From Heracleum sosnowskyi (Eukaryota; Streptophyta; Magnoliopsida; Apiales; Apiaceae), in contig CM061245.1 in NCBI GenBank assembly GCA_030848705.1, forward strand, positions 63,142,006-63,206,005: DNA of 64,000 nucleotides, read 5' to 3'. The position numbers and the translations under genes were made by a program. Every line of letters starts with the position of its first letter. The first letter of the stretch is position 1. Below the pieces are notes generated by a model. It did not search any database. It was given only the letters and a program-made list of their open reading frames with translations, and was not told the DNA's origin. This document shows, piece by piece, positions 23,954 through 36,951 of the stretch.

Positions 23954-25210
23954 TGTTAGTATTAGTGCCCTAGAGACAATACAATTGTACTTCTGGGAAA
24001 CACTATTTTGTTATTTAATAATGATTATGTTCTATTGATTATTCGACAACAATTATTATGTCTTTATTTACTGCGATATTAATGTTAGAGTAATAAATGT
24101 CCTTGGAATATCGAACACGTATTCTATATCTTCAAGTATGTGACTTAAAAATGAGATTATATGAATAGTGTTTATATTCCTAAAATATCCCTAATTAAGC
24201 ATTATGAATTGGGACAATTATGATGCATAAAGATTAGTATGATCGTTGACTAAATGACCACATCTCATTGGTCATAGGTATAGTGATACTAAAGTCAAGA
24301 ACATAGGTGCATGTAATATTCTACATGGCACCGGATTGACCCACAGTGATATTCTACATGGTAATAAAGTCATTAGAATAGCTCACAGTGATAATGGTGT
24401 AATGATCCTTAGACTTGAGATCATTATATTTCTATACGAGGATTAATATACTTTGATTACATTAAAAGTTACCTTTGACCGGGTGATGATAAAAGTGGAC
24501 ATCGGGTATATTATGAGTCATATGAGAAATATGAATGATAGATATAGGATTTAACCCTCCTATTATTAGGAGAGATATTATTGGCCTCTTGATTGAGTGA
24601 GACTATGAAAATGCATGGCCATGCTAAAATATTGATTTGTTTTAATAGTCTACTCATTGATCAAGGAAACCTGGATTAAATGTTGAAGAGGATGACTAAT
24701 AACATGCCTCGAGTTTAATCTATAATATTTGGTTAAAGGGATTATATTACACGGAAACATTAGTCACGAAAGGTTTAATTGGATCACCAATTATTATTAT
24801 TACTTGGATAGCAATGATGTATTACTAGATGCCGCTCATTGTTTATAATTTTATTATGAGATATTAAAATTATTGCCAACGTAATAATAACCTAAAGGGT
24901 TACACATAAAGAACGTTTTAAACAGAGCATTAATTAAATTTCGAATTTAATTGAATTATTATTATTATTATTGAATTATTGGATTAATTAAGTAGGACTT
25001 GATTAATTATATAATTATTCGAATATAATAATTAATAATACTAATAATCATATTGGGTTTTGGAAGCCCAATCAGATTAAGCAAGGCCCAAAATTCTCTT
25101 TCAATAAATACATTATGATGTATTGTTTTAAGTTAAGTTACAAAATTCGTTTTCAAAAAAAAACCCTAGCAGCTCTGCATATTAGAGAGGCTAGAAACAG
25201 AGAGAGAAAG
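23954..25210 (+). repeat. 5' LTR of the outer Copia element (minimum extent)
   Basis: This is the part shared with 42885-44140. The true 3' end is further right, somewhere in 25211-25600; no clean CA plus PBS was identified. A phrase at 25568-25600 (gtgtatttgagcatggtgctgg) may be a damaged tRNA-Met primer site. An (ATT)n tract near 24957 differs by one unit between the copies. Confidence 0.75.
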
Positions 25211-26888
25211 TTTTTTTTTGAGGGCGTTTTTATTTGGCTAGTACCAACTCCGTGATCGTTGGACGATCGAGGGTTCGTGTGGACTACTTTGGCGACGCAG
25301 ATCTTGAACAAGGGCTGCGTGGTGGTTACAACAAGGACCTCCATCTTTCTGAATATTATAAGCTCAATTAAGGTATGATTTCGTTTCTCCATAATTAGCC
25401 ATGTCTTGTACACGGATCCTAGGGTTAGGGCTTCGGATTATTATTGTTTTTACGACTGTTTTCGCTGCGTATGATGCCCCGAAACCTTGCCAGCTCGACC
25501 CCCTGACCCCCGCCCGGGGGCTACCGCCCCCGGACCCCCGCTTTATTATTTTTTTGTGTTCGTAATTGTGTATTTGAGCATGGTGCTGGTTATGGCCTTA
25601 AGACCCGTAGTTTAATGGTTTATGGTTTTGGTTTTATAAATACGACTTGCATGTCGTTTTCTTCATTCTTGTAATTGTTTAACCTCGAATGTAAATCTAG
25701 TTTTATTATGTAAGTACATTAGTATAGGTTGGATTCAATTGTTCAATGTAATGTACTTGAAGATTGAAGGGCGATCCAAGAGGAGGTGCATTCAAGGGAA
25801 CAAGGAGAATGAAGACATGTAATTGTATTTATGTTTTTCCACCATAGATTGACCTTGATCCTTTCATTAGCTTGAAAGGATCATATAGGATAAAGGCCAT
25901 AACCAAGCACGTTTACATACTGCACTTTACATATTGATGTATGATTGCATGTGTAGGATACAATGAAGATGCATGCTTTAATTAGATTAATCATGTATTA
26001 ATGTATGTATTAATGTATGTATTAGATACATCACCCATGCCATGCCTGCTAAACAAGATAAAATCTGTAACGATTCAAGATTTTAAAATTGAACAAAATG
26101 AACATGAGATTCCTGTGTTTATGAAACACGGAAATAAGTGTGAATTTTCAATTTTTTGATATGGGGCGATTTTGACAAAAATACAAGCAACACTTGTAAG
26201 AAAGGTGGATTTTAAGTGAGACCACTGTGACTCCTCCGCTGGACTGGAAATCAAACTATTGATGAATTTTGAATTGAAGTACTTAGTTCAAGGAAAAATT
26301 GGGAATCTCTTGATGATGGGATCATGGTCGTTTTAATAATAAAATCCCTAAATTTAAAATATTAAGTCACTTAGATGCCTTCCAATGGGAAAAACTCGTC
26401 AAAACCTAGATCGAGAAATAGTGGGTTCGCCAAAGCGAAGCACTCCAATCTATCGTGGTAAGGCGTGATGAAGTAAATATGATACTTATCTGTTAGACCA
26501 TTGGGTTAGACTTAACTAAGTTACCACAATAGGATTGTGAACTTAGAGGCATGGAGTTTGGTAAGATTTATTGGATAAATACGTACAATTGTTGTTCTAC
26601 CAAACTATCCAAGAGTTATATAAGATATAATTGACAAAAGTTGTCTACCTAAATAATTGTGTTTTTGGAGTAAAGCCAAAGCTGACCTTAAGCATGATGA
26701 AATATGGATCTTGGCTCGCTAGAAAGGTTTAAAGAAACTTTTCCGAATTGATAGATAGGGCTATTAATTTGATAAAAATAGTGGGTGATATATATTATGA
26801 ATATATATATGAATAATCACTTGAACATTATCTATTAAATCCGCAGACTAACTTATTTTATGCATTTTTTTAACATTGTAGATATTTA
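25211..26888 (+). other. End of LTR and untranslated leader of the outer Copia element
   Basis: This is non-coding between the shared LTR part and the gag ATG at 26889. It holds a C/G-rich passage at 25488-25545 with a perfect 8-bp stem-loop, in otherwise AT-rich DNA. Confidence 0.5.
25514..25533. other. GC-rich perfect hairpin
   Basis: CCGGGGGC at 25514-25521, loop tacc, then GCCCCCGG at 25526-25533. It lies within a C-run-rich passage (cccccgcccggggg) in the leader or LTR end of the outer Copia element. Confidence 0.8.
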
Positions 26889-29800
26889 ATGGCAAATAAC
26901 TCAAATAACTTCTCTGTACGATCAGTCCTTGAGAAGGACAAGCTGACAGGAACAAACTTCCTCGACTGACAAGGGAATTTGAGGATTGTCCTCAGGCAAG
27001 AGCGAAAGCTCTATGTCATTGATATTCCTCGCCCTGAACCTCTGCCTGAAGGTACATCGGTTGCTCAACAGAATGTTTATCAGAAACATATCGATGATGA
27101 CACAGATGTTACCTGTCTTATGCTTGCGACTATGAGTCCCGAGCTTTAGAAACAACATGAGTATATGGATGCTTATGTGATGATTGAGCACCTTAAACGT
27201 ATGTTTGAAGGACAGGCTCGTCAGGAGAGGTTTGATACAAGAAAAGCCTTGTATGCCTGCAAACAGGGTGATCGTGATCCAGTTGCACCGCATGTTCTAA
27301 AGATGATTGGATATATGGAGTACCTTGCTACTCTGGGTTCAACCATCGGTGAGGAAACCCAGATAGATCTAATCTTGCAATCTTTGAACATCAGTTATGC
27401 TCAGTTTGTAATGAATTACATCATGAATGAGATAGACAAGACACCTTCCGAATTGTTGGCAATGTTGAAAACTGCTGAGACCAATATTCAGAAGGCATCC
27501 CCTAACGCCATTATGATGGTCAATAAAGGGAATGCCAAAGAACAGGGTAAAAGGAAAGGCAAGAAGAAGATTGGATCTAAATATGCTAATCCAAACCCTG
27601 CTTTTAAGAAGGCTTTGAAGCCTACAGGAGGTGTTACAAAAGGTGCTGCAAAGGGTGATTGTCACTATTGCAAGAAACCGGGTCATTGGAGGAGAAACTG
27701 TCAAGCTTACTTGGAGGATTTGAAGAAAATGAAGTCTGTAAAGATTTCAGATTCAGGTATTTATGTTATAGAAGTCAATTTGTCTACTTCTACATCATGG
27801 GTATTAGATACTGGATGTGGTTCTCACATTTGTATAAATGTGCAGGAACTTCGAAGGAGTAGGACTTTGGCGAAAGGTGAAGTCGACCTACGCGTTGGCA
27901 ATGGAGCAAAGGTTGTTGCTTTGGCTGTAGGGACTTATAATTTATCATTGCCCACAGGGCTTATTTTAGAACTTGAGAACTGTTTTTACGTGCCTGCGAT
28001 TTGCAGAAACATTATTTCTGTTTCTTGTTTGGACAAGAAAGGTTTTTCCTTTACAATTCAGAACAATAGTTGTTCCTTTGGTTTGAATAATGTTACTTAT
28101 GGGGTTGCACGTTTATTTAATGGTTTATATGTTCTAGATCTTGATACTCATGTCTATAATATAAATAATAAACGTATTAAAGCTAATGACTCAAATCAAA
28201 CATACCTTTGGCATTGTCGTTTAGGCCATATAAATGAGAAACGCATGTCCAAGTTACATAAGGATGGATACTTGGATAAGTTTGATTTTGAATCATACGA
28301 AGAATGCGAACCTTGTCTCATTGGAAAAATGACTAAATCTCCTTTTACCGGAATTGGTGAAAGGGCCACCGAACGATTAGAGCTTATACATAGTGATGTA
28401 TGTGGTCCAATGCGTACGATGGCAAGAGGTGGTTTTTACTACTTCATAACCTTTACTGATGATTTTAGTAGATACGGATATATGTATCTTTTGAAGAACA
28501 AGTCCGAATCATTTGAAAAATTCAAAGAGTACAAGGCAGAAGTGGAAAAGCAAATAGGCGGAAGTATTAAAACCCTACGATCTGATCGTGGAGGTGAGTA
28601 CCTAAGTTTAGAATTTAATAATTTCTTAAAGGAGTGTGGTATTGTATCACAACTCACACCTCCTGGAACACCACAGTGGAATGGTGTATCTGAAAGGAGA
28701 AATCGTACCTTGTTGGACATGGTGCGATCGATGATGAGTCTAGCGGATCTTCCAATTAGTTTCTGGGGCTATGCCCTAGAGACGGCTGCACAAACACTAA
28801 ACCGAGTTCCTTCAAAAACGGTTCAAAAGACTCCATATGAGATATGGACTGAGAAACGTCATAGCGTGTTATTTATGAAAATTTGGGGATGCGAAGCGTT
28901 TGTGAAACGTTTAACCTCAGACAAGCTAGGACCAAAATCAGATAAATGTAATTTTGTGGGATATCCAAATGAAACCAAAGGGTATTACTTCTATAATCCT
29001 TCAGAGAACAAAGTGTTTGTTGCTCGAACAGCTGTGTTTCTTGAAAGAGAATTACTTTCTAAGAAAAATAGTGGGAGGACAATAGATCTCGATGAGGATC
29101 GAGAACCACAGATTAACGTTGAACCAGAGTTTGAAAATGAGCAGAATGTGACTGAAAATGTTGATGACAACAGTGCTCAAGAAAAACAGGTCGTTCGTAG
29201 ATCTAGTAGGATTCGTCATGAGCCAGAGAGATATTATGGATTTCTGCTGACTCAAAATGGCGATGTAATGCTTGTAGATAATGATGAGCCTCTTACCTAC
29301 AAAGATGCTATGAATAGTCCAGATTCTGAGAGACGGCTGGAGGCCATGAAATCTGAGATGGATTCCATGTATGAAAACAAAGTATGGACTTTGGTTGAAC
29401 CACCTGAAGGGGTAAAACCCATCGAGTGCAAGTGGGTTTTCAAGAAGAAAACTGACATGGATGGTAATTTACAGACCTACAAAGCTAGACTAGTGGTGAA
29501 AGGTTTCAAGCAAATTCATGGTATTGACTATGATGAAACTTTCTCACCGGTGGCTATGGTCAAATCCATCAGGATTTTGCTTGCCCTAGCAGCTTATTAT
29601 GACTATGAAATCTGGCAAATGGATGTCAAGACTACTTTCTTAAATGGGAGCTTAGAAGAGGATGTGTACATGACACAACCTGAGGGTTTTGTCAATCCAA
29701 AATTTGCTAGGATGGTCTGTAAGTTACTACGATCCATTTATGGGTTGAAGCAGGCCTCGAGGAGATGGAACATTCGTTTTGATGAAACAGTCAAAGAGTT

Positions 29801-30713
29801 TGGTTTCATACAAAATGAGGATGAACCGTGTGTTTACAAGAAGGTTAGTGGGAGCCATGTGGCATTCCTAGTATTATATGTAGATGACATATTGCTAATA
29901 GGGAATGACATTACTTCTCTACAGGCTGTGAAGACTTGGTTGGGAAATAATTTCTCGATGAAAGACTTAGGCGATGCATCCTACATATTAGGGATCAGGA
30001 TCTATAGAGATAGACCCAGAAGATTGATCGGCTTAAGTCAGAGTACATACATTGACAAGATATTGCATCATTTCGGGATGCAAGAGGCTAAAAGGGGCTA
30101 CGTCCCAATGTCTCATGGGATAACGATCTCAAAAGAAAACTGTCCTAAATCATCAGATGAGAAGGACCGTATGAATAAAGTACCATATGCTTCGGCAATT
30201 GGTTCTATAATGTATGCAATGATATGTACTCGTCCCGATGTCTCGTATGCTTTGAGCATGACGAGTAGATACCAGTCTAATCCATGTGAAAGTCACTGGA
30301 CAGCTGTCAAGAACATTCTTAAGTACCTTAAGAGGACTAAAGATTCTTTCTTGATATATGGAGGAGATGAGAAACTAGTTGTAAGAGGTTACACTGATGC
30401 TAGTTTCCAGACAGATAGGGACGACACTGTGTCTCAGTCTGGATTTGTGTTTTGCCTAAATGGAGGTGCTGTAAGCTGGAAGAGTTCAAAGCAAGAAACA
30501 GTAGCTGATTCTACAATGGAAGCTGAGTATATTGCAGCCAGTGAAGCATCCAAAGAGGCTGTTTGGATTCGGAATTTTATTACGGGACTTGGAGTGGTTC
30601 CATCGATCGCAGACCCAGTTGATCTATATTGCGATAATAATGGAGCCATTGCGCAGGCTAAGGAACCAAGATCCCATTCCAAGGCAAAACATATACTTAG
30701 GAGATATCACCTT
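26889..30713 (+). pseudogene. Copia gag-pol polyprotein (outer element), 5' part
   Basis: From the ATG at 26889 the frame gives a Copia polyprotein with two nonsense codons in gag: TGA at 26967 (where this family has Trp in FLDW) and TAG at 27147 (Gln expected). After 27150 it stays open for about 1190 codons. Order: gag; CCHC knuckle CHYCKKPGHWRRNC (about codon 258); protease WVLDTGCGSHI (about 307); pre-integrase WHCRLGHI...CEPC; integrase with HSDVCGP, LRSDRGGEY and the PQWNGVSERRNRT glutamate region; reverse transcriptase with KARLVVKGFKQ, MDVKTTFLNG and YVDDILL (about 997); RNase H with GYTDASF and MEAEYIA (about 1168). The reading is cut after HILRRYHL by the SIRE insertion. An isolated start at 27165 is internal to gag and not the real start. 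Both stops fit C-to-T/G-to-A decay. Confidence 0.9.
30709..30713. repeat. TSD of the inner element, left copy (acctt)
   Basis: acctt at 30709-30713 matches acctt at 42713-42717, directly flanking the TGTTAG...CCTAACA ends. Confidence 0.95.
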
Positions 30714-31207
30714 TGTTAGATATAATTGCTGACGTTTGCTCATCAGTGTTTAAGCAACAGGTACTCATCAGAGTTTACTAGAAGCCAGTCAGAGTTTGAT
30801 AAAGTCTGACGGGGTGAAGAGTTCATTAACTGTCGGTGCTAATATGAAGATTCTAGAAGCAATATATCTTGAAGATGGAAAGAAGCAAGATATATTGAGA
30901 CAGTTAAGGAAACGGAACAGAAGACAGAAGCAATCCTAATTTGATATGATTTGTTTAGCTAATTTATAGGAATATCAATTAGAGATTGATTATGTAACTG
31001 TGTATTATATAAACACAGATAGGTTAACCCTAAAAGGGATGCGAATTATTGAAAACATTATTCTTGTAACCTAGCAGCTTTTTGTGATTCCTTAACATCA
31101 CAAAGAGAAGAGTTATTTTATATAATTCAGTTATTGATTTCTAAACAGTGTTCTTGAGTGTTATTATCATATTAATATTGATTATATATTGTGTATTCGG
31201 CCTAACA
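30714..31207 (+). repeat. 5' LTR of the SIRE-type element
   Basis: TGTTAGATATAATTGC to ATTCGGCCTAACA. It contains a TATA-like TATATAAA at 31006-31013. It differs from the 3' LTR only at one position, in gccagtcRaagt/gagt near 30794. Confidence 0.97.
31006..31013 (+). promoter_or_regulatory. TATA box of the SIRE-type LTR promoter
   Basis: TATATAAA, placed about 200 bp before the LTR end, preceded by gtgtat and followed by cacagatagg. The same site recurs in the 3' LTR at 42511-42518. Confidence 0.6.
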
Positions 31208-31209
31208 AT

Positions 31210-31221
31210 TGGTATCAGAGC
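31210..31221 (+). other. Primer-binding site, initiator tRNA-Met
   Basis: TGGTATCAGAGC starts 2 bases after the 5' LTR end. It is complementary to the 3' end of plant initiator tRNA-Met, the usual Copia primer. Confidence 0.9.
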
Positions 31222-31270
31222 CAAGGCTGCTTAGTATATACAGTTTATCGATCCAAACACAAGTATAATC

Positions 31271-33619
31271 ATGGCTGACAACTCTCAGGAAGGTTCTAAT
31301 TCAGGTTCTAATGCTCAGAAGGTTCAACCTACTTCTATGAGTCAATATGAGACTATAAGGGTTCCAATTCTCAGACCAGTTGAATATCCAATATGGAAGG
31401 TAAAGATGACCATGTTTCTGGAAGCCATAGATCCAGAATACCTTGATAGAATCAATGATGGTCCTCATATGCCAACTAAATTGTCTCCTGTTATTACTGG
31501 GCAAGAACAAAAGACTGTTCCAAAAGAGAAGAAAGATTTGACTCCTGAAGACATCTCATCAATTGCAAAGGATGCAAAGGTTAGACATCTACTACACAGT
31601 GCCTTAGATAATGTTATGTCTAACAGAGTTATTGGCTGGAAAACTGCCAAAGAAATTTGGGATGCTTTGGAAGTCAGGTGTCAAGGAACAAGTGCTATAA
31701 AGAAGAATAGGAAGACTATTCTTACACAGGAGTATGAACACTTTGACTCTAGATCTGATGAAAGTTTGACAGATACATATGACAGATTTTGTAAATTGTT
31801 GAATGATTTGTCCCTGGTTGATAAAGAATATGAACTTGAAGAGTCAAATCTCAAGTTTCTTCTATCCCTACCTGAAAGATGGGATTTAAAGGCAACAACA
31901 ATCAGAGACAATTATGATCTTGCAGATACAGATCTTGATGAAATCTATGGGTTGCTTAAAACTCATGAACTTGAAATAGAACAGAGAAACAAAAGATCTG
32001 GAAAGAAGACAAAATATGTTGCTCTTAAAGTTGAAGAAAAGCCTGTCAAGAAGGAATCATCAAGAAAGAAAACCAAAGGAAAGGCTTTAGTCATTAAATC
32101 TGACAGTGAGTCATCAAACTCTGATGATGGCTCAAACACTGATGATGAAGCTTCTGATTCTGAGGATGATGAAGAAGAGATGATGAGAATGGCTGCTTTA
32201 ATGGTGAAGACTTTCAAGAAGATGGGATTCAAGAACTTCAAGAAAGGAAAAAGATTCTCAAGGGAAGATTCAAATTCTTATAAAAGAAAATTCAGAAAGT
32301 CTGATGGAGGAAATACCAAGTCTGGAAAGAAAGACAAGTCTGAGATCCAGTGCTACACGTGTAAAGAGATGGGTCATTATGCTCCAGAGTGAAAGAAAGG
32401 AAAATCTGAGAAAGCACTCATCACTAAAGGCAAGGACTGGGCAGACACTTCAGACTCAGATGAGGGAGTTAATTATGCTCTCATGGCAACTGTAAAAGAT
32501 GAAGCTGAGTCATCTGGAAACAAGGTACCCCTAACAACTTATGCTTATGATACTGATAACATATCTGAATTAAGAATTTATCTTAAAAGCATACATGTTA
32601 GTTATAGGGATCAGACTTTAGAGAATGAGAGAATAAAATCTGAGAATCTAGGTCTTAAAGAAAGGAATAAATTTCTTGAAGAGAAACTTGTTAACATGCA
32701 ACAAGTTCAAAAGGAGAGAGATGATGCTGTTTATGTTGAACAGGAGTTGCTTAAAAGATATAGGGAAATAGAATCTGAGTTGGAAAAAGAGAGGAAAGTA
32801 ATTAAAACCTGGACAAATTCTGGAAAAGACACACATCAGGTTTTTCAGACAGATACTGTAGGCTTAGGTTACTGTGAGGGAGATGAACTTAGGTTTAAAG
32901 ATAAAGTTAAAGTGAAACCACAACTTAAACCTATGAAATTTGTTCCGGAATACAGTAAGCTAAAGTCTGTAGTTGTGAAAGAAGTTGTTATGGAACCAGT
33001 TGAAACTTGTGTAAAACAGGTTAATATTGGTTCAATAACAGAGAATAAGATTGAGATAGAAGCTGTTAAAGAACCAGTAAAAATCTGTGATAAACAGGTT
33101 AATGTTGGTTTAATGACAGAGAAACAATTCAAACATAAGCTCAAAGAAGTAAAGTCTGTCAACAAACAGAAAATGTTTAAGAAGAATAGGAATGGAAAAG
33201 TAGGCATTAATAAAAGAAATGATTATCTGCCTAATTCTGCTGCTCCTAGAAAAACATGTCATAGTTGTGGTAGTACTAACCATCTTGCCAGGTTTTGCAA
33301 GAAGAACAAAGATATTAACTCTTTACCCTCCACATCAGGAGTAAAGAATAATTATGTTAGGGTTAGACCACAGACTTTATGCACACACTGTGGGAGCACT
33401 TGGCATTCCATTTATACTTGCAAGAGTTATCATGCTATTTATCACAACTATTATGAGTTAAAACCCAACTTGAAGTGGGTTAGAGCAAACTCTGCAAGTG
33501 TAAAGTCTGACAATGTTAGTTTAAACTCTGTTGATAGTGATTCCGCTGCAAAAGCTAACAATGTTAAGAAAGCCAAAGGATCCAAGCAAGTCTGGATCCT
33601 TAAATCTAACACTCAGTGA
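31271..33619 (+). pseudogene. SIRE-type gag, with one in-frame stop
   Basis: From the ATG at 31271 one frame runs to TGA 33617-33619, broken only by TGA at 32390-32392. The first part has the DUF4219/UBN2-type capsid region (YPIWKVKMTMFLEAIDP, WDALEVRCQG...LLNDLSLVDKEYELEESNLKFLLSLPERW in order) and a basic, acidic-Ser region. It ends in a CCHC knuckle CYTCKEMGHYAPE in which the stop replaces the final Cys. The second part has a coiled-coil-like Glu/Lys/Leu stretch (32600-32810) and two further knuckles, CHSCGSTNHLARFC (about 33260) and CTHCGSTWHSIYTC (about 33380). Gag packages the element RNA in cytoplasmic particles. Apart from the stop the frame is well preserved. Confidence 0.85.
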
Positions 33620-33629
33620 TTGTTTGTGA

Positions 33630-34116
33630 TTGCAGGGCATAAAAGAGAGCACTCTTATCTTGGACAGTGGATGCTCAGGACATATGACTGGAAATAAAGC
33701 CCTGCTATCAGATTTTGAGGAAAAAGCTGGCCCAAAAGTTTCCTATGGAGATGGCAACATAGGACATACTCTGGGATATGGCAATATCAATCTTGGAAGT
33801 GTCATCATTACCAATGTAGCTCTTGTCTCAGGACTCAAGAATGATCTGCTTTCTGTGAGTCAAATCTGTGACAAAGGATACCATGTAGATTTTCATACTG
33901 AACATTGTGAAGTTATCAGCAAATCTACAGGGAAAGTTGTTCTAGTTGGACAAAGGCACAATAACATCTATGAAGCAAGTTTGGTAACAAACTCTGAAGG
34001 AAAAACTGTGTGTCTATCAGCAAGAATGTCTAGTGAAGAGAGTTGGAAATGGCATAAGAAGCTCTCTCACCTATACTTGAACAACATCAATGAGCTGATT
34101 CGAAAAGATCTTGTAC
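33630..34116 (+). pseudogene. SIRE-type pol, protease and pre-integrase segment
   Basis: This segment is in a different frame from gag (shift of +1) and opens right after TGA 33627-33629. It encodes the aspartic protease LILDSGCSGHMTGNKALL with an intact D-S-G triad, GYGNINLG and NDLLSVSQICDKG, and the pre-integrase zinc region SWKWHKKLSHL. After DLV near 34116, four extra bases (cgta, repeating the preceding gta) push translation out of frame into a stop at 34163. The true continuation is in the next feature. The gag/pol junction (stop plus frame change, with a ttgtttgtgattgcag|gg acceptor-like context) may be a recoding or splice site, or a lesion. Confidence 0.8.
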
Positions 34117-36951
34117 GTAAGGGGACTTCCAAAGTCAATACTCAGCTTAGATGGTCTGTGTGATTCTTGTCAAAAGGCCAAGCAAAGGAAGTCATCTTTC
34201 AAGAGTAAATCTGAATCTTCAGTTGTGGAACCTTATCATCTTCTACATGTTGATCTTTTTGGTCCAGTAAATATAATGTCATTGGGCAGAAAGAAATATG
34301 CTCTAGTTATTGTTGATGAGTACACTAGGTACACATGGGTGTATTTCTTAGCAAAGAAGGATGAAACTGCCTCAATTCTAATGGATCATGTGAAGCTATT
34401 GGACAAAGGATCACAATACAAAGTGAAAATTCTAAGAAGTGATAATGGTACTGAGTTCAGAAATTCTGAAATGGAAGCTTTCTGCAAGGAAAGAGGAGTG
34501 AAGCAAGAATTTTCTGCACCTGGAACTCCACAGCAAAACGGTGTAGTTGAAAGAAAGAACAGAACCCTAATCGAAGCTGCCAGAACAATGCTTGATGAAG
34601 CAAAATTGCCAACTTATTTCTGGGCAGAAGCTGTTCAAACAGCTTGTTTTACTCAAAATGCTACACTTATCAACAAGCATGAGAAAACACCATATGAGAT
34701 GGTGAAAAATAAGAAGCCAAATCTGAAATATTTTCATATATTTGGATGTAAGTGCTTTATGTTGAAAACTCATCCTGAACAGTTGACCAAGTTTGACTTA
34801 AAAGCTGATGAAGGAATTTTTGTTGGATACCCACTATCAACTAAAGCATTCAGAGTCTACAATCTAAGAACAAAAGTGATCATGGAATCTAAACATGTGT
34901 CATTTGATGATAAGAAGATAACTGGAATAGAAGATGAAGGATATCATGATCAACTTCGCTTTAAAAATGAAGATCTATACTCTGAAAATGTAAACTCTGA
35001 TGAAGCATACTCTGATCCTCTACTGGTAAACTCTGAAGAATTTTCTCTGACAGAACAAAATAGAGAACCAGTTGAGGGGGAGCGTGAAGAAACTTCAGAA
35101 ACTTTTCAAAGTGATGACTCAAATTCTGAAAGAGAGTCAAATGAAGAATCCAATAGAAACTCTGAGTCAAACTCTGAAAGTTCAAATACTGAACAATCCA
35201 ATTCAGGGGGAGCCTCAGAGAATGCGAATGGTCGAGAAGAAAATCAGGAGAGCATGGATCAAGGGGGAGGATCTAATAATGAAAATAGAAGCCAATTACC
35301 AACAACAAGAAGGTGGACACAAGCCCATACACCTGACTTGATAATTGGAGATCCAGAAGCTAGTGTAAGAACTAGAAGTGCTACAAATAATGAATGTCTG
35401 TTTCATGCATTCTTATCTCAAACAGAACCCAAGAAAATGGAAGAAGCTCTTCAAGATGCTAACTGGATAACAGCAATGCAAGAGGAGTTAAATGAATTTG
35501 AGAGGAATGAAGTCTGGACACTTGTACCAAGACCAAAGAATAGATCTATTGTTGGTACAAAGTGGGTTTTCAGAAACAAAACAGACAGTGATGGAGTGAT
35601 TACAAGGAATAAGGCTAGACTTGTGGCAAAAGGCTATTCTCAACAGGAAGGAATTGACTATGATGAAACCTTTGCTCCAGTTGCAAGATTGGAGGCAATA
35701 AGGATTTTTCTGGCCTATGCTGCACACAAAAAGTTTAAAGTCTTTCAGATGGATGTGAAAAGTGCTTTTCTCAATGGGAAACTTGAAGAAGAAGTGTTTG
35801 TTGAACAACCACCAGGGTTTGTAGATCCCAAACATCCAGATTATGTCTACAGGCTTGATAAGGCATTGTATGGACTAAAGCAAGCACCAAGAGCATGGTA
35901 TGAAACTCTGGCTCAATTTCTTTTAAAAAGTGGGTTCACTAGAGGTACAATTGACAAAACCTTGTTCTATTTTAATACTGGTGATGATTTGCTGTTAGTT
36001 CAAATCTATGTGGATGACATAATTTTTGGGTCTACTAATGACAAACTCTGCAAGAAATTTGCCAAGCTTATGCAGTCAAGATATCAAATGAGTATGATGG
36101 GAGAGCTTAGTTATTTTCTAGGCTTACAGGTCAAGCAAACAGATGATGGGATTTTTATCAATCAAGCAAAATATACCAGAAATCTTCTCAAGAAATTTGG
36201 TATGCTTGATAGTTCATCTGCTACAACTCCCATGGCTACTGCAACAAAGCTAGACAAAGACACAGGAGCCTCAGTAGATATGACAAACTATAGAGGGATG
36301 ATAGGGTATCTTCTTTATCTCACAGCAAGTAGACCTGATATCATGTATGCAACATGTCTTTGTGCAAGATTTCAAGCAGACCCCAGAGAGCCACATCTAA
36401 CAGCTGTAAAAAGGATTTTCAAATATCTCAAAGGAACCATAACTCTTGGTTTGTGGTATCCTAGAGAATCAGAGTTTAAATTAATTGGTTACTCTGATGC
36501 AGATTTTGCAGGCTGTAAGATAGACAGAAAAAGTACAAGTGGAAGCTGTCAATTTCTTGGTGACAGATTAGTTTCTTGGTACAGCAAGAAACAGAAATCA
36601 ATTTCCACATCCACAGCAGAAGCAGAGTATATAGCTGCTGGTAGCTGTTGTGCACAGATTTTATGGATGAAGAATCAATTGCTGGACTATGGATTAAGGT
36701 ACTCTAGAATACCTATTTACTGTGATAATCAAAGTGCTATTGCTATGACAGGTAATCCGGTACAGTACTCCATGACCAAGCACATCAGCATAAGGTATCA
36801 TTTTATCAGGGAACATGTGGAAGAAGGAGATATTGAGCTTCATTTTGTGTCTACAGACCAACAGCTTGCAGATATCTTCACCAAACCTTTGAGTGAAGCT
36901 ACCTTTACAAGGCTGGTAAACGAACTTGGAATGGTCTCTGGTTTTGACTAG
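34117..36951 (+). pseudogene. SIRE-type pol, integrase, reverse transcriptase and RNase H
   Basis: Following the 4-bp insertion the frame is open to TAG/stop at 36951. In order: LCDSCQKAKQRKSSF (end of the HHCC finger, about 34160); integrase with HVDLFGPV, ILRSDNGTEF and PQQNGVVERKNRT; an acidic Ser/Asn/Glu-rich linker (34950-35300) dense in the AACTCTGA word; reverse transcriptase with GTKWVFRNK, ARLVAKGYSQ, MDVKSAFLNG, LYGLKQAPRAW and catalytic YVDDIIFGS (about 36007); RNase H with GYSDADFAG, STSTAEAEYIAAG, YCDNQSAIA and the tail ADIFTKPL. All catalytic signatures are present. It reverse-transcribes and integrates the element. The in-frame start at 34111 is only a frame opening. Confidence 0.9.
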
